In this document: piece by piece, positions 1-8,971 of the stretch
How the letters are laid out: every line of letters begins with the position of its first letter
How positions within the stretch are numbered: the first letter of the stretch is position 1
DNA from: Bacteroidales bacterium
GTDB taxonomy: Bacteria > Bacteroidota > Bacteroidia > Bacteroidales > WCHB1-69
Direction of reading: 5' to 3'
NCBI GenBank assembly: GCA_017615795.1
Contig: JAFZZK010000005.1
Location: forward strand, 98,810-162,809
DNA length: 64,000 nt
Made by a program: the position numbers and the translations under genes
Notes under the pieces: model-generated
Seen by the model: only the letters and a program-made list of their open reading frames with translations
The model's database searches: none
Told to the model about the DNA's origin: nothing

Positions 1-165
1 GATTTTGCCTGTAATCAACGACGTGCGCTCAATATCCCGGGTGACCACCTCAATCTCCTCGAACTTCTCCTTTTCAGGTTTCGACTTCTTGAAAAGAAAC
101 ATAAACGTGCCGATAAAAACAACGGCAATCAAGGCGAAAACGATGTATTTCAAAATCTTTTTCAT
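1..165 (-). CDS. Membrane fusion protein of a MacAB-like efflux system (N-terminal part)
   Basis: Only the first 55 codons lie in the window; the gene runs off the left edge. The protein opens with MKKILKYIV and a single hydrophobic segment (about residues 4-25). A charged Lys/Glu stretch follows, then a start resembling the first beta-strand of HlyD/MacA adaptors (VVTRDIERTSLITGKI). It lies 59 nt downstream of the two MacB-like permeases on the same strand, the usual partner of such pumps. Family membership is an inference from this short N-terminus plus context. The substrate of the pump cannot be told. Confidence 0.72.
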   Translation of the reverse strand, partial: MKKILKYIVFALIAVVFIGTFMFLFKKSKPEKEKFEEIEVVTRDIERTSLITGKI

Positions 166-224
166 ATTTATAGTAGTTTATTATTTCTCAAATTCAACAA
201 ATCAACAATCCCCTCCCCTCTCTC

Positions 225-1463
225 TCACTCATCCCGCATCGCATCCACGGGCTTGATGTGCATAGCGCGCAAAGCCGGCGGCAATCCGGCGAGCACACCG
301 AGCAACACCAGAAGCAACTCTGCGAAGATGGCGGTGGTGAAACTGATCTGGAACGAAGGATGTATATCCTGCATATTGATTTTTTCAAAGATATTCAAGA
401 CAAAAACGGAAAAAACGATGCCGAAAGTACCGGCGGTCAGCGTCAGGGCACTGCTCTCCATCATAATTTGGGCGAGGATGTCGCGAGGTGTGGCACCGAT
501 AGCCCGTCGGATGCCAATTTCCGTGGTGCGCTCGCGCACGGTGACCATCATGATGTTGCTCACCCCAATGGAGCCGGCCAGCAGCGTGCCGATGCCGATG
601 AGCCAGATAAAGAAGTTCAGCCCGCGAAACAGGGTGTCTATGATGTTGAAAATCTGCTCGCTGTTGAAAACCTCAAGGGCATCGTCATCGGTGGGGTCGA
701 AGAGGTGTTCGCGTGCCAGGATGCTGCGGATTCGCTTTTCCAAAGTAACCATCTTAACCCCTTCTTTTCCAACCATATATATTAATCCAACCTCATCTCC
801 GAAATTGTAAAGCCGCTGGGTCACCGTGATGGGCACGCAAACATTGTCTTGCGCATTGCCGTTGAGGTCGACGTTGGAAACACAGTAGTCCACCCCTACA
901 ATTTGGAAGAAGATGTCGCCGATTTGGATGAATTGTCCGCAGGGATTGCCACCACCGGGGAAGAGCTGCTGATAGACACGCTTGCCGATGACGCACACTT
1001 TGCGTTCTTGCCGCACATCCTCTTCGGTGATGTAACGCCCGTATCGAATATCGGGGGATTGTATCTTCACAAACGTGGCCTCGCGCCCGCTGACTTGGCA
1101 ATTGGCCGTGCGGGCTCCCGCCGTGGCGATCTGGCCCCATCGGGACACTTCCGGCGTGACGGTCGCCAACTCGGGCACCATCGACTGGAGCCGCTGCACA
1201 TCCTTTTTCGTCAGTGTGATGTCGCGGCCCTCTTGGAAACCCTTGTAGGGCTTGGTCGTGCGGTCGGCGTAGATGATCATCGAATTGGTGGCGAAGCCCT
1301 CGAAGTTCTGTTCCAACATCCCTTTCACGCCTTTGCCGCCGCCCACTAAGAAGAGCAGCATGAAGAGACCCCAGAAGATGCCGAAGCCCGTGAGGAGACT
1401 GCGCCGCTTGTTGCGTGTCAGCGAGTCTGTAATCTCTTGGAAAAAGTCAATATCTATTCTCAT
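225..1463 (-). CDS. ABC transporter permease, MacB/FtsX type (second copy)
   Basis: A 412-residue inner-membrane permease. One membrane segment follows a basic N-terminus (about residues 22-42), then a large extracytoplasmic MacB-like domain (about 45-275), then three C-terminal membrane segments (about 283-310, 335-362, 375-400). The conserved cytoplasmic loop ERTTEIGIRRAIGAT after the second membrane segment is the FtsX/MacB coupling signature. The start codon overlaps the stop of the upstream permease (ATGA at 1460-1463), so the two are translationally coupled and probably form a heterodimer. With the ATPase and adaptor it would make a tripartite export or lipoprotein-release pump; the substrate is unknown. 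Confidence 0.9.
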   Translation of the reverse strand: MRIDIDFFQEITDSLTRNKRRSLLTGFGIFWGLFMLLFLVGGGKGVKGMLEQNFEGFATNSMIIYADRTTKPYKGFQEGRDITLTKKDVQRLQSMVPELATVTPEVSRWGQIATAGARTANCQVSGREATFVKIQSPDIRYGRYITEEDVRQERKVCVIGKRVYQQLFPGGGNPCGQFIQIGDIFFQIVGVDYCVSNVDLNGNAQDNVCVPITVTQRLYNFGDEVGLIYMVGKEGVKMVTLEKRIRSILAREHLFDPTDDDALEVFNSEQIFNIIDTLFRGLNFFIWLIGIGTLLAGSIGVSNIMMVTVRERTTEIGIRRAIGATPRDILAQIMMESSALTLTAGTFGIVFSVFVLNIFEKINMQDIHPSFQISFTTAIFAELLLVLLGVLAGLPPALRAMHIKPVDAMRDE

Positions 1464-2734
1464 CCCTTGCCCTCCCGCAATGCTTCGATAGGTCTTACTT
1501 TGGCGGCCTTCATGGCAGGTGAAAGGCCCGCAATGGTACCGGCGACAATCAGGACGATGGTGGCTTCAATGGCCACGCCCCATCCCACGCGCGGGTTGTC
1601 GAGCAGCTTGATGGATTCTCCGAATATGTCCATGGAGGTGCTGCCAATGGTGGCGTTCATCACCTCGCAGGCTCCAAGGCCGAGCAACATGCCGAAGATG
1701 CCGAACAGCGCGGTTATGGTGATGCTCTCCGCCAGGATCAGCTTGGTGATGTCTTTGGGCTTGGCACCGATGGCCTTTCGGATGCCGAATTCATGGGTGC
1801 GCTCCTTGACCGTGATGAGCATGATGTTGGAAACGCCGACGATGCCGCCCAACAGCGTGAAGATGCCGACCACCCAAAGGGCTTTGGTCAGGATGTTGGT
1901 GGCGCGGTTCATCTGCATATTTTGTGTAAAGCGGTTCCAGACATAGAGCGCACCCTCGTCGTCAGGCGCGGCACGATGTGCGCGATTCAGCACCGCCCGC
2001 ACGCGCTTTTCAAAGGCTTCATTTTCTTTTATAGTGCGCAGACCGTGGAAGGTGAACGTGATCTTGTCCAAACGGTCGTCGTAGGCAAAGATCAGCTTGT
2101 AGGTCGAAAAAGGGACATGGATGCGCGTGTCACGCCACTGCCGGTCGCTGCGGCGTACGCCGACCACCGTGAACACTTGGTCATCCACGGTGATGGCTCG
2201 TCCTAATATGGCTTGATAGTTTTTGCGTCCCCCCATCAAGTCCTCGGCCTGCACATCGGAGATGATGGCCACCTTGCGGCGTTGATTGAGGTCGTTTTCG
2301 TTGATATAGCGCCCCGCCAGAATCTTCTCCCCGTTCATATCTTTGTAGGCAGGATAAACACCGTATAATGTCACAGTATAGGTTCGTGTGCCGTCAATCA
2401 ATTTATTGTTGCCGTTGGAAATGGAAGCAGAGACGTTATCGATATGATCGGAGAAGAGCGGACCCCGGAGGGTTTGTACATCCTGCTCGGTCAACGGCAC
2501 CCAGCGTCCCTGTTGCAACCCGTTGTAGGGTTTGGTCGTCATGCCGCCGTATAACTCCATCGTGTTGGTGGCGAAATCCCGGGACTGGTTCATGAATGCA
2601 TTCATCAGACCGTTGCCCGCTCCCAACAGGATGATGATAATGAAGATACCCCACGACACGGCTAATCCCGTCAGGATGGTGCGCAGCTTGTTGCGACGCA
2701 CGGAAGACCATATTTCGGTGAAGAGATCGCGCAT
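1460..2734 (-). CDS. ABC transporter permease, MacB/FtsX type (first copy)
   Basis: A 424-residue paralogue of the next permease with the same layout: N-terminal membrane segment (about 20-43), periplasmic domain, and three C-terminal membrane helices. The loop KERTHEFGIRKAIGAKPKDI carries the FtsX/MacB coupling signature. It lies 42 nt downstream of the ATPase and overlaps the second permease by 4 nt. The 42-nt gap is built of short TTGTTGAAT-like repeats. Two non-identical permeases with one ATPase is a common Bacteroidetes arrangement for MacB-like pumps. Confidence 0.9.
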   Translation of the reverse strand: MRDLFTEIWSSVRRNKLRTILTGLAVSWGIFIIIILLGAGNGLMNAFMNQSRDFATNTMELYGGMTTKPYNGLQQGRWVPLTEQDVQTLRGPLFSDHIDNVSASISNGNNKLIDGTRTYTVTLYGVYPAYKDMNGEKILAGRYINENDLNQRRKVAIISDVQAEDLMGGRKNYQAILGRAITVDDQVFTVVGVRRSDRQWRDTRIHVPFSTYKLIFAYDDRLDKITFTFHGLRTIKENEAFEKRVRAVLNRAHRAAPDDEGALYVWNRFTQNMQMNRATNILTKALWVVGIFTLLGGIVGVSNIMLITVKERTHEFGIRKAIGAKPKDITKLILAESITITALFGIFGMLLGLGACEVMNATIGSTSMDIFGESIKLLDNPRVGWGVAIEATIVLIVAGTIAGLSPAMKAAKVRPIEALREGKG

Positions 2735-2776
2735 AGGGTGTTGAGTTGTTGATTTGTTGAATCGTTGAATTGTTTG

Positions 2777-3496
2777 TTATTTGATGTTGTTTTTATCGAA
2801 GGGTGAGGCGTGGTGTTGGCTGTTGAGTTCGATTTCGCCGATAAGGCCGTCCTTGATGTGAACGATCTTGTTGGCGCAGTTGGCCACGCCGCTCTCGTGG
2901 GTGACCACGATGATGGTGACTTGCTCCTCGCGGTTGAGCTGGCCGAGGAGATCCATCACCTCGACAGAGGTCTTGGAGTCGAGTGCGCCAGTGGGCTCGT
3001 CGGCGAGGATGATGCGCGGATGAGTGATGAGTGCCCGCGCGATGGCGACACGCTGCTTCTGGCCACCCGACATCTCGTTGGGATAGTGCTTGGACCAGTC
3101 AGTCAGCCCGAGTTTGTCGAGCAGCTGCATGGCCGCCTCGCGACGTTTCGCCCGGGACACCCCTTGGTAGAACAACGGCAGCTCAACGTTCTCCACCGCC
3201 GTCTTGAAAGGTATCAGGTTGAAGGATTGGAAAACAAACCCGATGGTACGGTTGCGGTAGTCCGCCGCCTCCCGCTCCTTCAACCCTTTGATAAGATGAC
3301 CGTCAAGATGATACTCGCCCTCGTCGTAGTTGTCAAGAATGCCCAAAATGTTGAGCAACGTGGACTTCCCCGACCCGGATGAGCCCATGATCGAGACAAA
3401 CTCACCATTGTCGATACTCAAGTCGATGCCTTTGAGCACATGTAACGGCTGTCCGTTATCGTAAGTCTTGTGTATACCTTTTAATTCTATTAACAT
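2777..3496 (-). CDS. ABC transporter ATP-binding protein, MacB/LolD type
   Basis: A 239-residue nucleotide-binding subunit, reading from MLIELKGIHKTYDNG. Walker A is GSSGSGKSTLL, the signature is MSGGQKQRVAIARAL, and Walker B is ILADEPTGALDS with the H-loop His in VVTHESG. The length and the spacing GSSGSGKST...FQSFNLIP are typical of MacB/LolD ATPases. A longer frame opens at 3541, but the conserved family N-terminus begins at the ATG at 3496. The gene overlaps the 3' end of the upstream subtilase gene by 41 nt, which suggests co-transcription. It energises the two downstream permeases. Confidence 0.93.
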   Translation of the reverse strand: MLIELKGIHKTYDNGQPLHVLKGIDLSIDNGEFVSIMGSSGSGKSTLLNILGILDNYDEGEYHLDGHLIKGLKEREAADYRNRTIGFVFQSFNLIPFKTAVENVELPLFYQGVSRAKRREAAMQLLDKLGLTDWSKHYPNEMSGGQKQRVAIARALITHPRIILADEPTGALDSKTSVEVMDLLGQLNREEQVTIIVVTHESGVANCANKIVHIKDGLIGEIELNSQHHASPFDKNNIK

Positions 3497-5774
3497 AATG
3501 TCCGAATATTTGGAAACCGACCTCCCACTTCGGCAAATCAACCCCGTTTTTGAGAATGGGCGTAATGCGATATTGGCCGTAAATGGCGAAAAAGTTCGTG
3601 AACCCGATGCGCAAGCGCACGCCGCAATCCAGCTTGTTCAAGCCTTCGCGGAAATACTTCTTCTCAACATCGGTGATGATGTGACCGTCAACGATGGTCT
3701 TTGTTTTCAGTCTGCTTCCCGTAATCCAATCACCGAACACACCCGTTTCCAAATAGAGACTGGTGGTGGAGAGTTTGGCGAGCGTGAAGCGTTGGAAAAG
3801 TTCCAAGTCGAACTGCGAGGTCTTAAGGTTGTGTTTCTTCAGCTCAAAACCCGGCGTATAGGCGTACGTCGGACGGGTATAGGAAGGGTCTGGACTTTGG
3901 AAATCCCACAGGGCATACCAAGAGGAACCGAAACCGATGCGGAAGCCCAGGCCATAGACCTTGGCCAACTGCCAATGGTTGACGATACTGAACGAGCAGG
4001 AGCGCGAAAGGCGATCGGTCTGATGCACGTTGCCCGTTTGGGACCACATGGAGGGAACCATGAAAGAGGCGTTGAGCACAATGCCAACCGAGTATTTGTC
4101 CTTCTTTTTTTTGTAGATGTTTCTTGCAGGGCGGTTGATCTCGTTGGAACAACTGAGACAACCGCTCATCTGCTTAGAGCTGTATTCGACCCCCTTGTCC
4201 TTGCCCACCACGTATGTGCCGTATTGGCCTTCATACCAGATATGCAAGGTCTGTCCGACTTCAAGCACATCCTTTTCCATGGACAATACCGAGATCACGT
4301 TGTCATCATAAACATTTTTGACATTCACATCACGGCTGCCGTAAAAGTCGATGGTGCCGTCACCGTTGGTGACCTTGTAGAAGACACGATGGCTCTCGCT
4401 GACATCAACGGGAACAAAATAGACAAATGTGGAGTCCTCTGCAATGTCGAAGGTGTGCGGGGCATGTTTGGGGGCATCCGTGAAATAGCCGGCTTGGGGC
4501 ACGCCATAGCCGAAAGCGTAATCATAGTAGGGATAGTGGTTGCCGGATTTTTCGATAGCCTCCAACAGCTGCGTGGCAGTGTATTCAGGGTGCATCTGCT
4601 TGACGCAGGCGGCGAAGCCCGACACCATCGGGGTGGCGAAAGAGGTGCCTTGATAATGATGGTAATTACCCTTGGAAGCGGCCACCATGTCATTACCACA
4701 GGCCACCACGTTGGGCTTGAGACGGCCGTCGGCGGTGGGGCCGAAGGAACTATATCGTTCGAGATTATCCAACGAGTTGACAGCACCCACGGAGAGCACG
4801 CCCTCCACATCGGCGGGCGTGATGAGCATCTTCCACGTCTCGTCATCACCCTCGTTGCCCATGGCGGTACAGACCAGAATGCCCTTGGAGGCGGCCATGG
4901 CTGCGCCCTTGGCCACGATGGAGGTCTTGCCGTCCATGTCCTTGAGGTCATGAAGATCCTTGCCATAGCCCAAGGAACTGCTTACAATGTGCGCACCGTT
5001 CTGGTCCGCCCATTCAAGTGCCTGCACCCACCAGACCTCCTCTTTTTTCTTTTCAGTTTCCACCTCGGTGCGGGCGAGCAGGAACTCGGCAGCGGGCGCG
5101 AGACCCAACATAACCGTGTCGTTCATGATACCGGCAATGCAGCTCAGCACCATGCGTCCGTGCGAGTTGTAACCATACACATGCTCCTTTTTGTTGGCAA
5201 AATTCCATGTCTTCACAATCTGGTGGTTGTCGCGCAAATGCTTGAAAGCAGGGTGCGTGTCCACGTCGGGGAAACCGCCGTCAAAGACCGCGATGCGCAC
5301 GCCCTTGCCGTTGATGTTGCGGGCCTGGAACTTCTCGCCCTGCATCAGCGCAACCTGCTTCAAAGTGGCATCAAACACCTCCATATCCTCACTCTCGGTC
5401 GCGACAGGGACCTGTGCCAACATCGCCTCCGTGGCAATAAGCTGCGTACCCGCCACAAAAGGCAAGCGTCTCACAGCTTCAATCTCAGCCTCGGTAGCCA
5501 TGACCGCCTGTGCGTTCAGCCATCTCGAGACGCCCACATTCTCCTCCGTCAAGGCATTCACGGCATCCGTGTAACGCTCATTGACAGGATAGTTGCTGAT
5601 GTCATAGAGATTCAAATTATTCAACTGATAACGCTCAATGGCTTTGGCATCAAAATAGGAGTACGGATCAAATGTTGTGTTGTTCTTGTCTGTAAAAAAC
5701 ACCCAATAGCAGTTCTGGGCAAACACCGTCATACCGCTCAACAGAAGGACAAGAACTGACAGGATTCTTTTCAT
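3456..5774 (-). CDS. Secreted subtilisin-like (S8) protease fused to a probable outer-membrane beta-barrel
   Basis: A 772-residue protein with a signal peptide (cleavage expected near FA-QN, residue 19/20). The S8 domain spans about residues 150-440, with the catalytic triad visible: Asp165 in AVFDGGFP, His205 in NSHGRMV and Ser378 in GTSFATPM; Asn307 in AMGNEGD is the likely oxyanion residue. Residues 20-145 look like a propeptide. From about 555 to the end the sequence changes to alternating amphipathic strands rich in aromatic residues, resembling the roughly 220-residue PorT/Omp-type barrels of Bacteroidetes. No type IX sorting domain is evident. Barrel assignment is an inference from strand periodicity. 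Target proteins are unknown. Confidence 0.85.
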   Translation of the reverse strand: MKRILSVLVLLLSGMTVFAQNCYWVFFTDKNNTTFDPYSYFDAKAIERYQLNNLNLYDISNYPVNERYTDAVNALTEENVGVSRWLNAQAVMATEAEIEAVRRLPFVAGTQLIATEAMLAQVPVATESEDMEVFDATLKQVALMQGEKFQARNINGKGVRIAVFDGGFPDVDTHPAFKHLRDNHQIVKTWNFANKKEHVYGYNSHGRMVLSCIAGIMNDTVMLGLAPAAEFLLARTEVETEKKKEEVWWVQALEWADQNGAHIVSSSLGYGKDLHDLKDMDGKTSIVAKGAAMAASKGILVCTAMGNEGDDETWKMLITPADVEGVLSVGAVNSLDNLERYSSFGPTADGRLKPNVVACGNDMVAASKGNYHHYQGTSFATPMVSGFAACVKQMHPEYTATQLLEAIEKSGNHYPYYDYAFGYGVPQAGYFTDAPKHAPHTFDIAEDSTFVYFVPVDVSESHRVFYKVTNGDGTIDFYGSRDVNVKNVYDDNVISVLSMEKDVLEVGQTLHIWYEGQYGTYVVGKDKGVEYSSKQMSGCLSCSNEINRPARNIYKKKKDKYSVGIVLNASFMVPSMWSQTGNVHQTDRLSRSCSFSIVNHWQLAKVYGLGFRIGFGSSWYALWDFQSPDPSYTRPTYAYTPGFELKKHNLKTSQFDLELFQRFTLAKLSTTSLYLETGVFGDWITGSRLKTKTIVDGHIITDVEKKYFREGLNKLDCGVRLRIGFTNFFAIYGQYRITPILKNGVDLPKWEVGFQIFGHYVNRIKRYTQDLR

Positions 5775-5824
5775 CTTCTCGAATTAAATAGTGAAACAAA
5801 AACAAGAATCTTGGTTCTTCTGCC

Positions 5825-7627
5825 CTATTGGATATGAATCTCCATGGGCATACGGGCTTGCACGCCTGTGGAATTGAGAACGGTCTGTACCCCCTGATAC
5901 ATATTATATAAGTCGCCGAGCTTTGCGCGCAACATCTGGTCAGCCTCATCCTCTTTGTTGAAGATCATCTCAAAGAAGGATTTCTGGTGCGGGTAGTATG
6001 CGATCTTGTAGTCGGAAACATTGGCCAGCTTGGCGGCTTTGGCAATGGCATCGTCCAAAGAGCCCAACTCATCGACCAGGCCGATACCGATGGCGTCCTT
6101 GCCGGACCAGACACGGCCCTGGCCAATGCTGTCAACAGCGGTGACTGTCATCTTGCGGCCATTGGCCACGCGCTTGGTGAAGAGGCTGTAAGTCTCCTCT
6201 ACCATCTGCTGCATCACGTCAAGTTCCATAGCATCCAACGGCTGGTATCCAGTGAGGAATCCTGCATGCTTATTGGAGCTCACCCCGTCAATCGTGATGC
6301 CCAACTTGTTTTTCAGGGCCTTCTGCACGGAAGGTATCATGCCGAACACACCGATGGAGCCTGTCAAGGTGTTGGGCTGCGCAATGATGTAGTCGGAGTT
6401 GCAGGAGATATAGTAACCACCGGAGGCGGCATAGTCGCCCATGGAGGTGACAACCTTCTTGCCCGCTTTCTTGGCCTGTTCAATCTCGCGCCAGATCACC
6501 TCGGAAGCAAGCGCACTGCCGCCCGGCGAGTTGACACGCAACACGATGGCTTTCACGTTTTTGTCCTGGTAAGCCTTGCGAAACTCCTTAACAAAGCTGT
6601 CGGAGAAGATGCCTCTTTCGGAATCCCCTTTCCCATCGCTAATCTCACCCACGGCATAGACCACGGCAATCTTGTTCTGGGACTTGCTATTGTCGCGTAC
6701 AGACTTGGCATATTTGCCGACAGAGACAAAGTTGAGCTTGCCATCCTCGGCAATGCCCATCTTGTTCTTGAGCATCTTCTCGACATCGCCGGCATAAACC
6801 AGCTGGTCAATGAGCTTGAGTTTCAATGCAGAGTCAGGAGAGAAGGCGAGCAGATTGTCCGTAATGCGGTTCAGTTCATCCAAGGAAATTTTACGGGATT
6901 TGGAAACGTCTCCGGAGTAGTTGTCCCACAAAGAGTTGATCAGTGCGGTCATCTGCTTGCTGTTGGCTTCGCTCATCTTGTCGAGGATGTAAGGCTCCAC
7001 GGCGCTCTTGAACTGGCCATGGCGGATCACCTGGACATCGATGTCGAGCTTGTCGAGCAGGCCTTTATAGAACATGATTTGGGTGGCGTAACCCTTGAGC
7101 AGCATATTGCCCGTGGGGTTCATCATCACCTTGTCGGCGACAGAGGCGATGTAGTAGCCGTTCTGGGAGTAGGAGTCGGCGTAGGCATAAACGAACTTGC
7201 CGCTCTTCTTGAAGTCAACCAAGGCGTCGTGGATCTCCTTCGAAGTGGCGGGAGAGGCCGAGACGTTGGCAGAGGCCAAGTAGATGCCCTTGATTTTCGG
7301 GTCCGTGGCAGCGGACTTGATGGCAGACAGGATGTTGTCCAACCCCATCGGCGCGGTGTATCCGTACATGTTGCCAAATGGTATCTCCATGGCACGCTCC
7401 TGAACAGGCTGGCTGAAATCGATTTTCAGAATGCTGTTGTCTTTCACGACAACTGTGTCATCCGTGGATTTTGCAATGCCGGCAATCATCCCTATCATCA
7501 TAAACAAATAGAGAAATGAGACCAGGATTGTCGAGAAGAAGAATCCCAACATGGAGCCGAACACAATGCGCCAGAATTTGCGGGCACGGGTCTCCGGCTT
7601 TTTTGTTTTTACATTTGAATCATTCAT
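5825..7627 (-). CDS. sppA: Signal peptide peptidase SppA, long (67K) form
   Basis: A 600-residue inner-membrane serine protease that degrades cleaved signal peptides. An N-terminal membrane anchor (about 20-52) is followed by two tandem ClpP-fold domains, as in Escherichia coli SppA. The catalytic pair is visible: Lys207 in GQFKSAVEP and Ser402 in AASGGYY, close to the E. coli positions 209 and 409. The oxyanion-region motif VNSPGGSALAS precedes the serine. The gene starts 12 nt after the GntR regulator and is followed by the subtilase, so it sits in the long minus-strand gene train. Confidence 0.95.
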   Translation of the reverse strand: MNDSNVKTKKPETRARKFWRIVFGSMLGFFFSTILVSFLYLFMMIGMIAGIAKSTDDTVVVKDNSILKIDFSQPVQERAMEIPFGNMYGYTAPMGLDNILSAIKSAATDPKIKGIYLASANVSASPATSKEIHDALVDFKKSGKFVYAYADSYSQNGYYIASVADKVMMNPTGNMLLKGYATQIMFYKGLLDKLDIDVQVIRHGQFKSAVEPYILDKMSEANSKQMTALINSLWDNYSGDVSKSRKISLDELNRITDNLLAFSPDSALKLKLIDQLVYAGDVEKMLKNKMGIAEDGKLNFVSVGKYAKSVRDNSKSQNKIAVVYAVGEISDGKGDSERGIFSDSFVKEFRKAYQDKNVKAIVLRVNSPGGSALASEVIWREIEQAKKAGKKVVTSMGDYAASGGYYISCNSDYIIAQPNTLTGSIGVFGMIPSVQKALKNKLGITIDGVSSNKHAGFLTGYQPLDAMELDVMQQMVEETYSLFTKRVANGRKMTVTAVDSIGQGRVWSGKDAIGIGLVDELGSLDDAIAKAAKLANVSDYKIAYYPHQKSFFEMIFNKEDEADQMLRAKLGDLYNMYQGVQTVLNSTGVQARMPMEIHIQ

Positions 7628-7639
7628 TGTTTTGTATTA

Positions 7640-7996
7640 TTATTGTTTTATAAGATTAGTTACTTCGTTTACATCCAACTGGAGCAGTTTCATGTTTTTA
7701 ATAAACGCGGGGACCTCCACCTCCAGAAAACGTTTCTTTCTGATGGCTATGATTTTGTCGACGGCGTCATCGGCGATGAAGGATCCCACGCCACGTCTAT
7801 TAATAAAAATCTCTTTGGTTTGCAGATAGTCGTATGAACGCATCACCGTGTTGGGGTTCACCTCGAACTGCACGGCCAACTCGCGCACCGACTTGGCCTT
7901 GTCGCCGGACTTCCAGGCACCCGTAAGCACCTGGTCGAAAACCCAGTCGACAATCTGCATGTAAATGGTCTGTTGACTGCTGAAATCTATACCCAT
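7640..7996 (-). CDS. GntR-family transcriptional regulator, YtrA-like
   Basis: A 118-residue regulator with an N-terminal winged helix-turn-helix (about residues 6-72). The recognition region SVRELAVQFEVNPNTVMRSY and wing RRGVGSFI are typical of GntR. The C-terminal part is only about 45 residues and helical, which is the short YtrA subfamily rather than the FadR or HutC type. YtrA-type regulators usually control a neighbouring ABC exporter, and here the permease ends 1 nt upstream and the ATPase is two genes further up. Autoregulation of the 9835-7640 operon is therefore likely but inferred. Confidence 0.92.
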   Translation of the reverse strand: MGIDFSSQQTIYMQIVDWVFDQVLTGAWKSGDKAKSVRELAVQFEVNPNTVMRSYDYLQTKEIFINRRGVGSFIADDAVDKIIAIRKKRFLEVEVPAFIKNMKLLQLDVNEVTNLIKQ

Positions 7997-7997
7997 C

Positions 7998-8723
7998 TTA
8001 GGCCTCCGTTTCTTTCATTCTCAAAAAACTGAGCACGTAAAAATAGATGATGACGACCGCCACGGTGATATACGCCAAGACGGAGGATGCCTTGTCGGAC
8101 AAAGAGAATGAGAAGTTGAAATTCCACAAATAGTCGTGGAAAGCCGCATCCTTGGGAATCAGCATCATCCCGTTCGCAAACATAGTCACGGTGAAGAGCA
8201 CGGAGAACAATGTAATGATTAGCAATCCGACACCGAAAGTGGTGAGGGTCGTACGCTTGCGGAAATAGATGCTCCCGAAGAAGAACACGGACAACCCGGC
8301 GTAGATTACCAGAATCCTGTCCCAATACGTGTTGGGCTGGAAGCGCAAACCACCCATTCCGCGCGCCGTCAAATAAAGATGGGCCAATCCGAGTCCCAAG
8401 GCGCAGGCAAGCACCACCACCGCCACAAAATAGATGTTGGTCAACAGCATATTGGCGACCACCTTCTCTCCATTGGAGGCGGGAATGGTGAGGTAATGTA
8501 TTTTCGAGGAGTTGCCGTGCAGGTTGCGGAACAGTCTTTCAGGATAGATTATCAGGAAAATCACTGCCACCGTCATAGCAAAAGAGGACATATCCTCAAC
8601 GCCTCCATTCAAGATGGAACCGATCAGAATCACAGCCGAGAGGATGCCCAGCTGGAAGAGGTCGGTTTTCCAATTTTCAATAAAATAGGCCTTCAAAAGA
8701 TTTGTTATGTTCTTGATATTCAT
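7998..8723 (-). CDS. Multi-pass membrane protein, ABC-2-like permease
   Basis: A 241-residue protein with about six hydrophobic segments (near residues 24-42, 48-60, 95-115, 135-152, 160-185, 215-235). It has no clear signature of its own. Its position between an ABC ATPase and a YtrA-type regulator, with 18-nt and 1-nt gaps, indicates that it is the membrane subunit of that transporter. Similar GntR/ATPase/permease trios are known in Bacteroidetes and Firmicutes and often respond to envelope stress or antimicrobials. The substrate is not deducible. Confidence 0.78.
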   Translation of the reverse strand: MNIKNITNLLKAYFIENWKTDLFQLGILSAVILIGSILNGGVEDMSSFAMTVAVIFLIIYPERLFRNLHGNSSKIHYLTIPASNGEKVVANMLLTNIYFVAVVVLACALGLGLAHLYLTARGMGGLRFQPNTYWDRILVIYAGLSVFFFGSIYFRKRTTLTTFGVGLLIITLFSVLFTVTMFANGMMLIPKDAAFHDYLWNFNFSFSLSDKASSVLAYITVAVVIIYFYVLSFLRMKETEA

Positions 8724-8741
8724 AATTGCAGATTTTTAGGG

Positions 8742-8963
8742 TTATTCATCGGTTTCCGTTTCGTTGTCCACCACCTGTATGGAGTCCGAATAAACAATGA
8801 TTTTGGGATTACCCAACTCCGAATGTTCTTTCACAAACTCCTCCTTCGTCTTAATCTCGCCGTTGTGAAAAGCCTTCCGCAGGTTCACCGTGCAGACGAC
8901 TATCATCACTAAAGCAGCCAATAATAATGTGATCAATAATATCTTATTCGTGTATTTTTTCAT
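8742..8963 (-). CDS. Small single-pass membrane protein
   Basis: A 73-residue protein: MKKYTNK, one strongly hydrophobic helix (about residues 8-26), then an acidic and charged extracytoplasmic tail ending in DNETETDE. No family recognised. It is embedded between the ABC ATPase (8-nt gap) and the permease (18-nt gap), so it is probably an accessory subunit of this transporter. The tight spacing is the main evidence that it is expressed. Confidence 0.7.
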   Translation of the reverse strand: MKKYTNKILLITLLLAALVMIVVCTVNLRKAFHNGEIKTKEEFVKEHSELGNPKIIVYSDSIQVVDNETETDE

Positions 8964-8971
8964 AATGCTGT

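Noticed and set aside
3468-5759. A 763-codon open frame on the plus strand, antisense to the subtilase gene
   Set aside because: The minus-strand product has a signal peptide and a full catalytic triad. The antisense frame shows only repetitive His/Leu/Val-rich sequence without any motif and is a by-product of codon bias.
5987-7519. A 510-codon antisense frame opposite sppA
   Set aside because: No recognisable domain; the minus strand encodes a clear SppA with Lys207 and Ser402.
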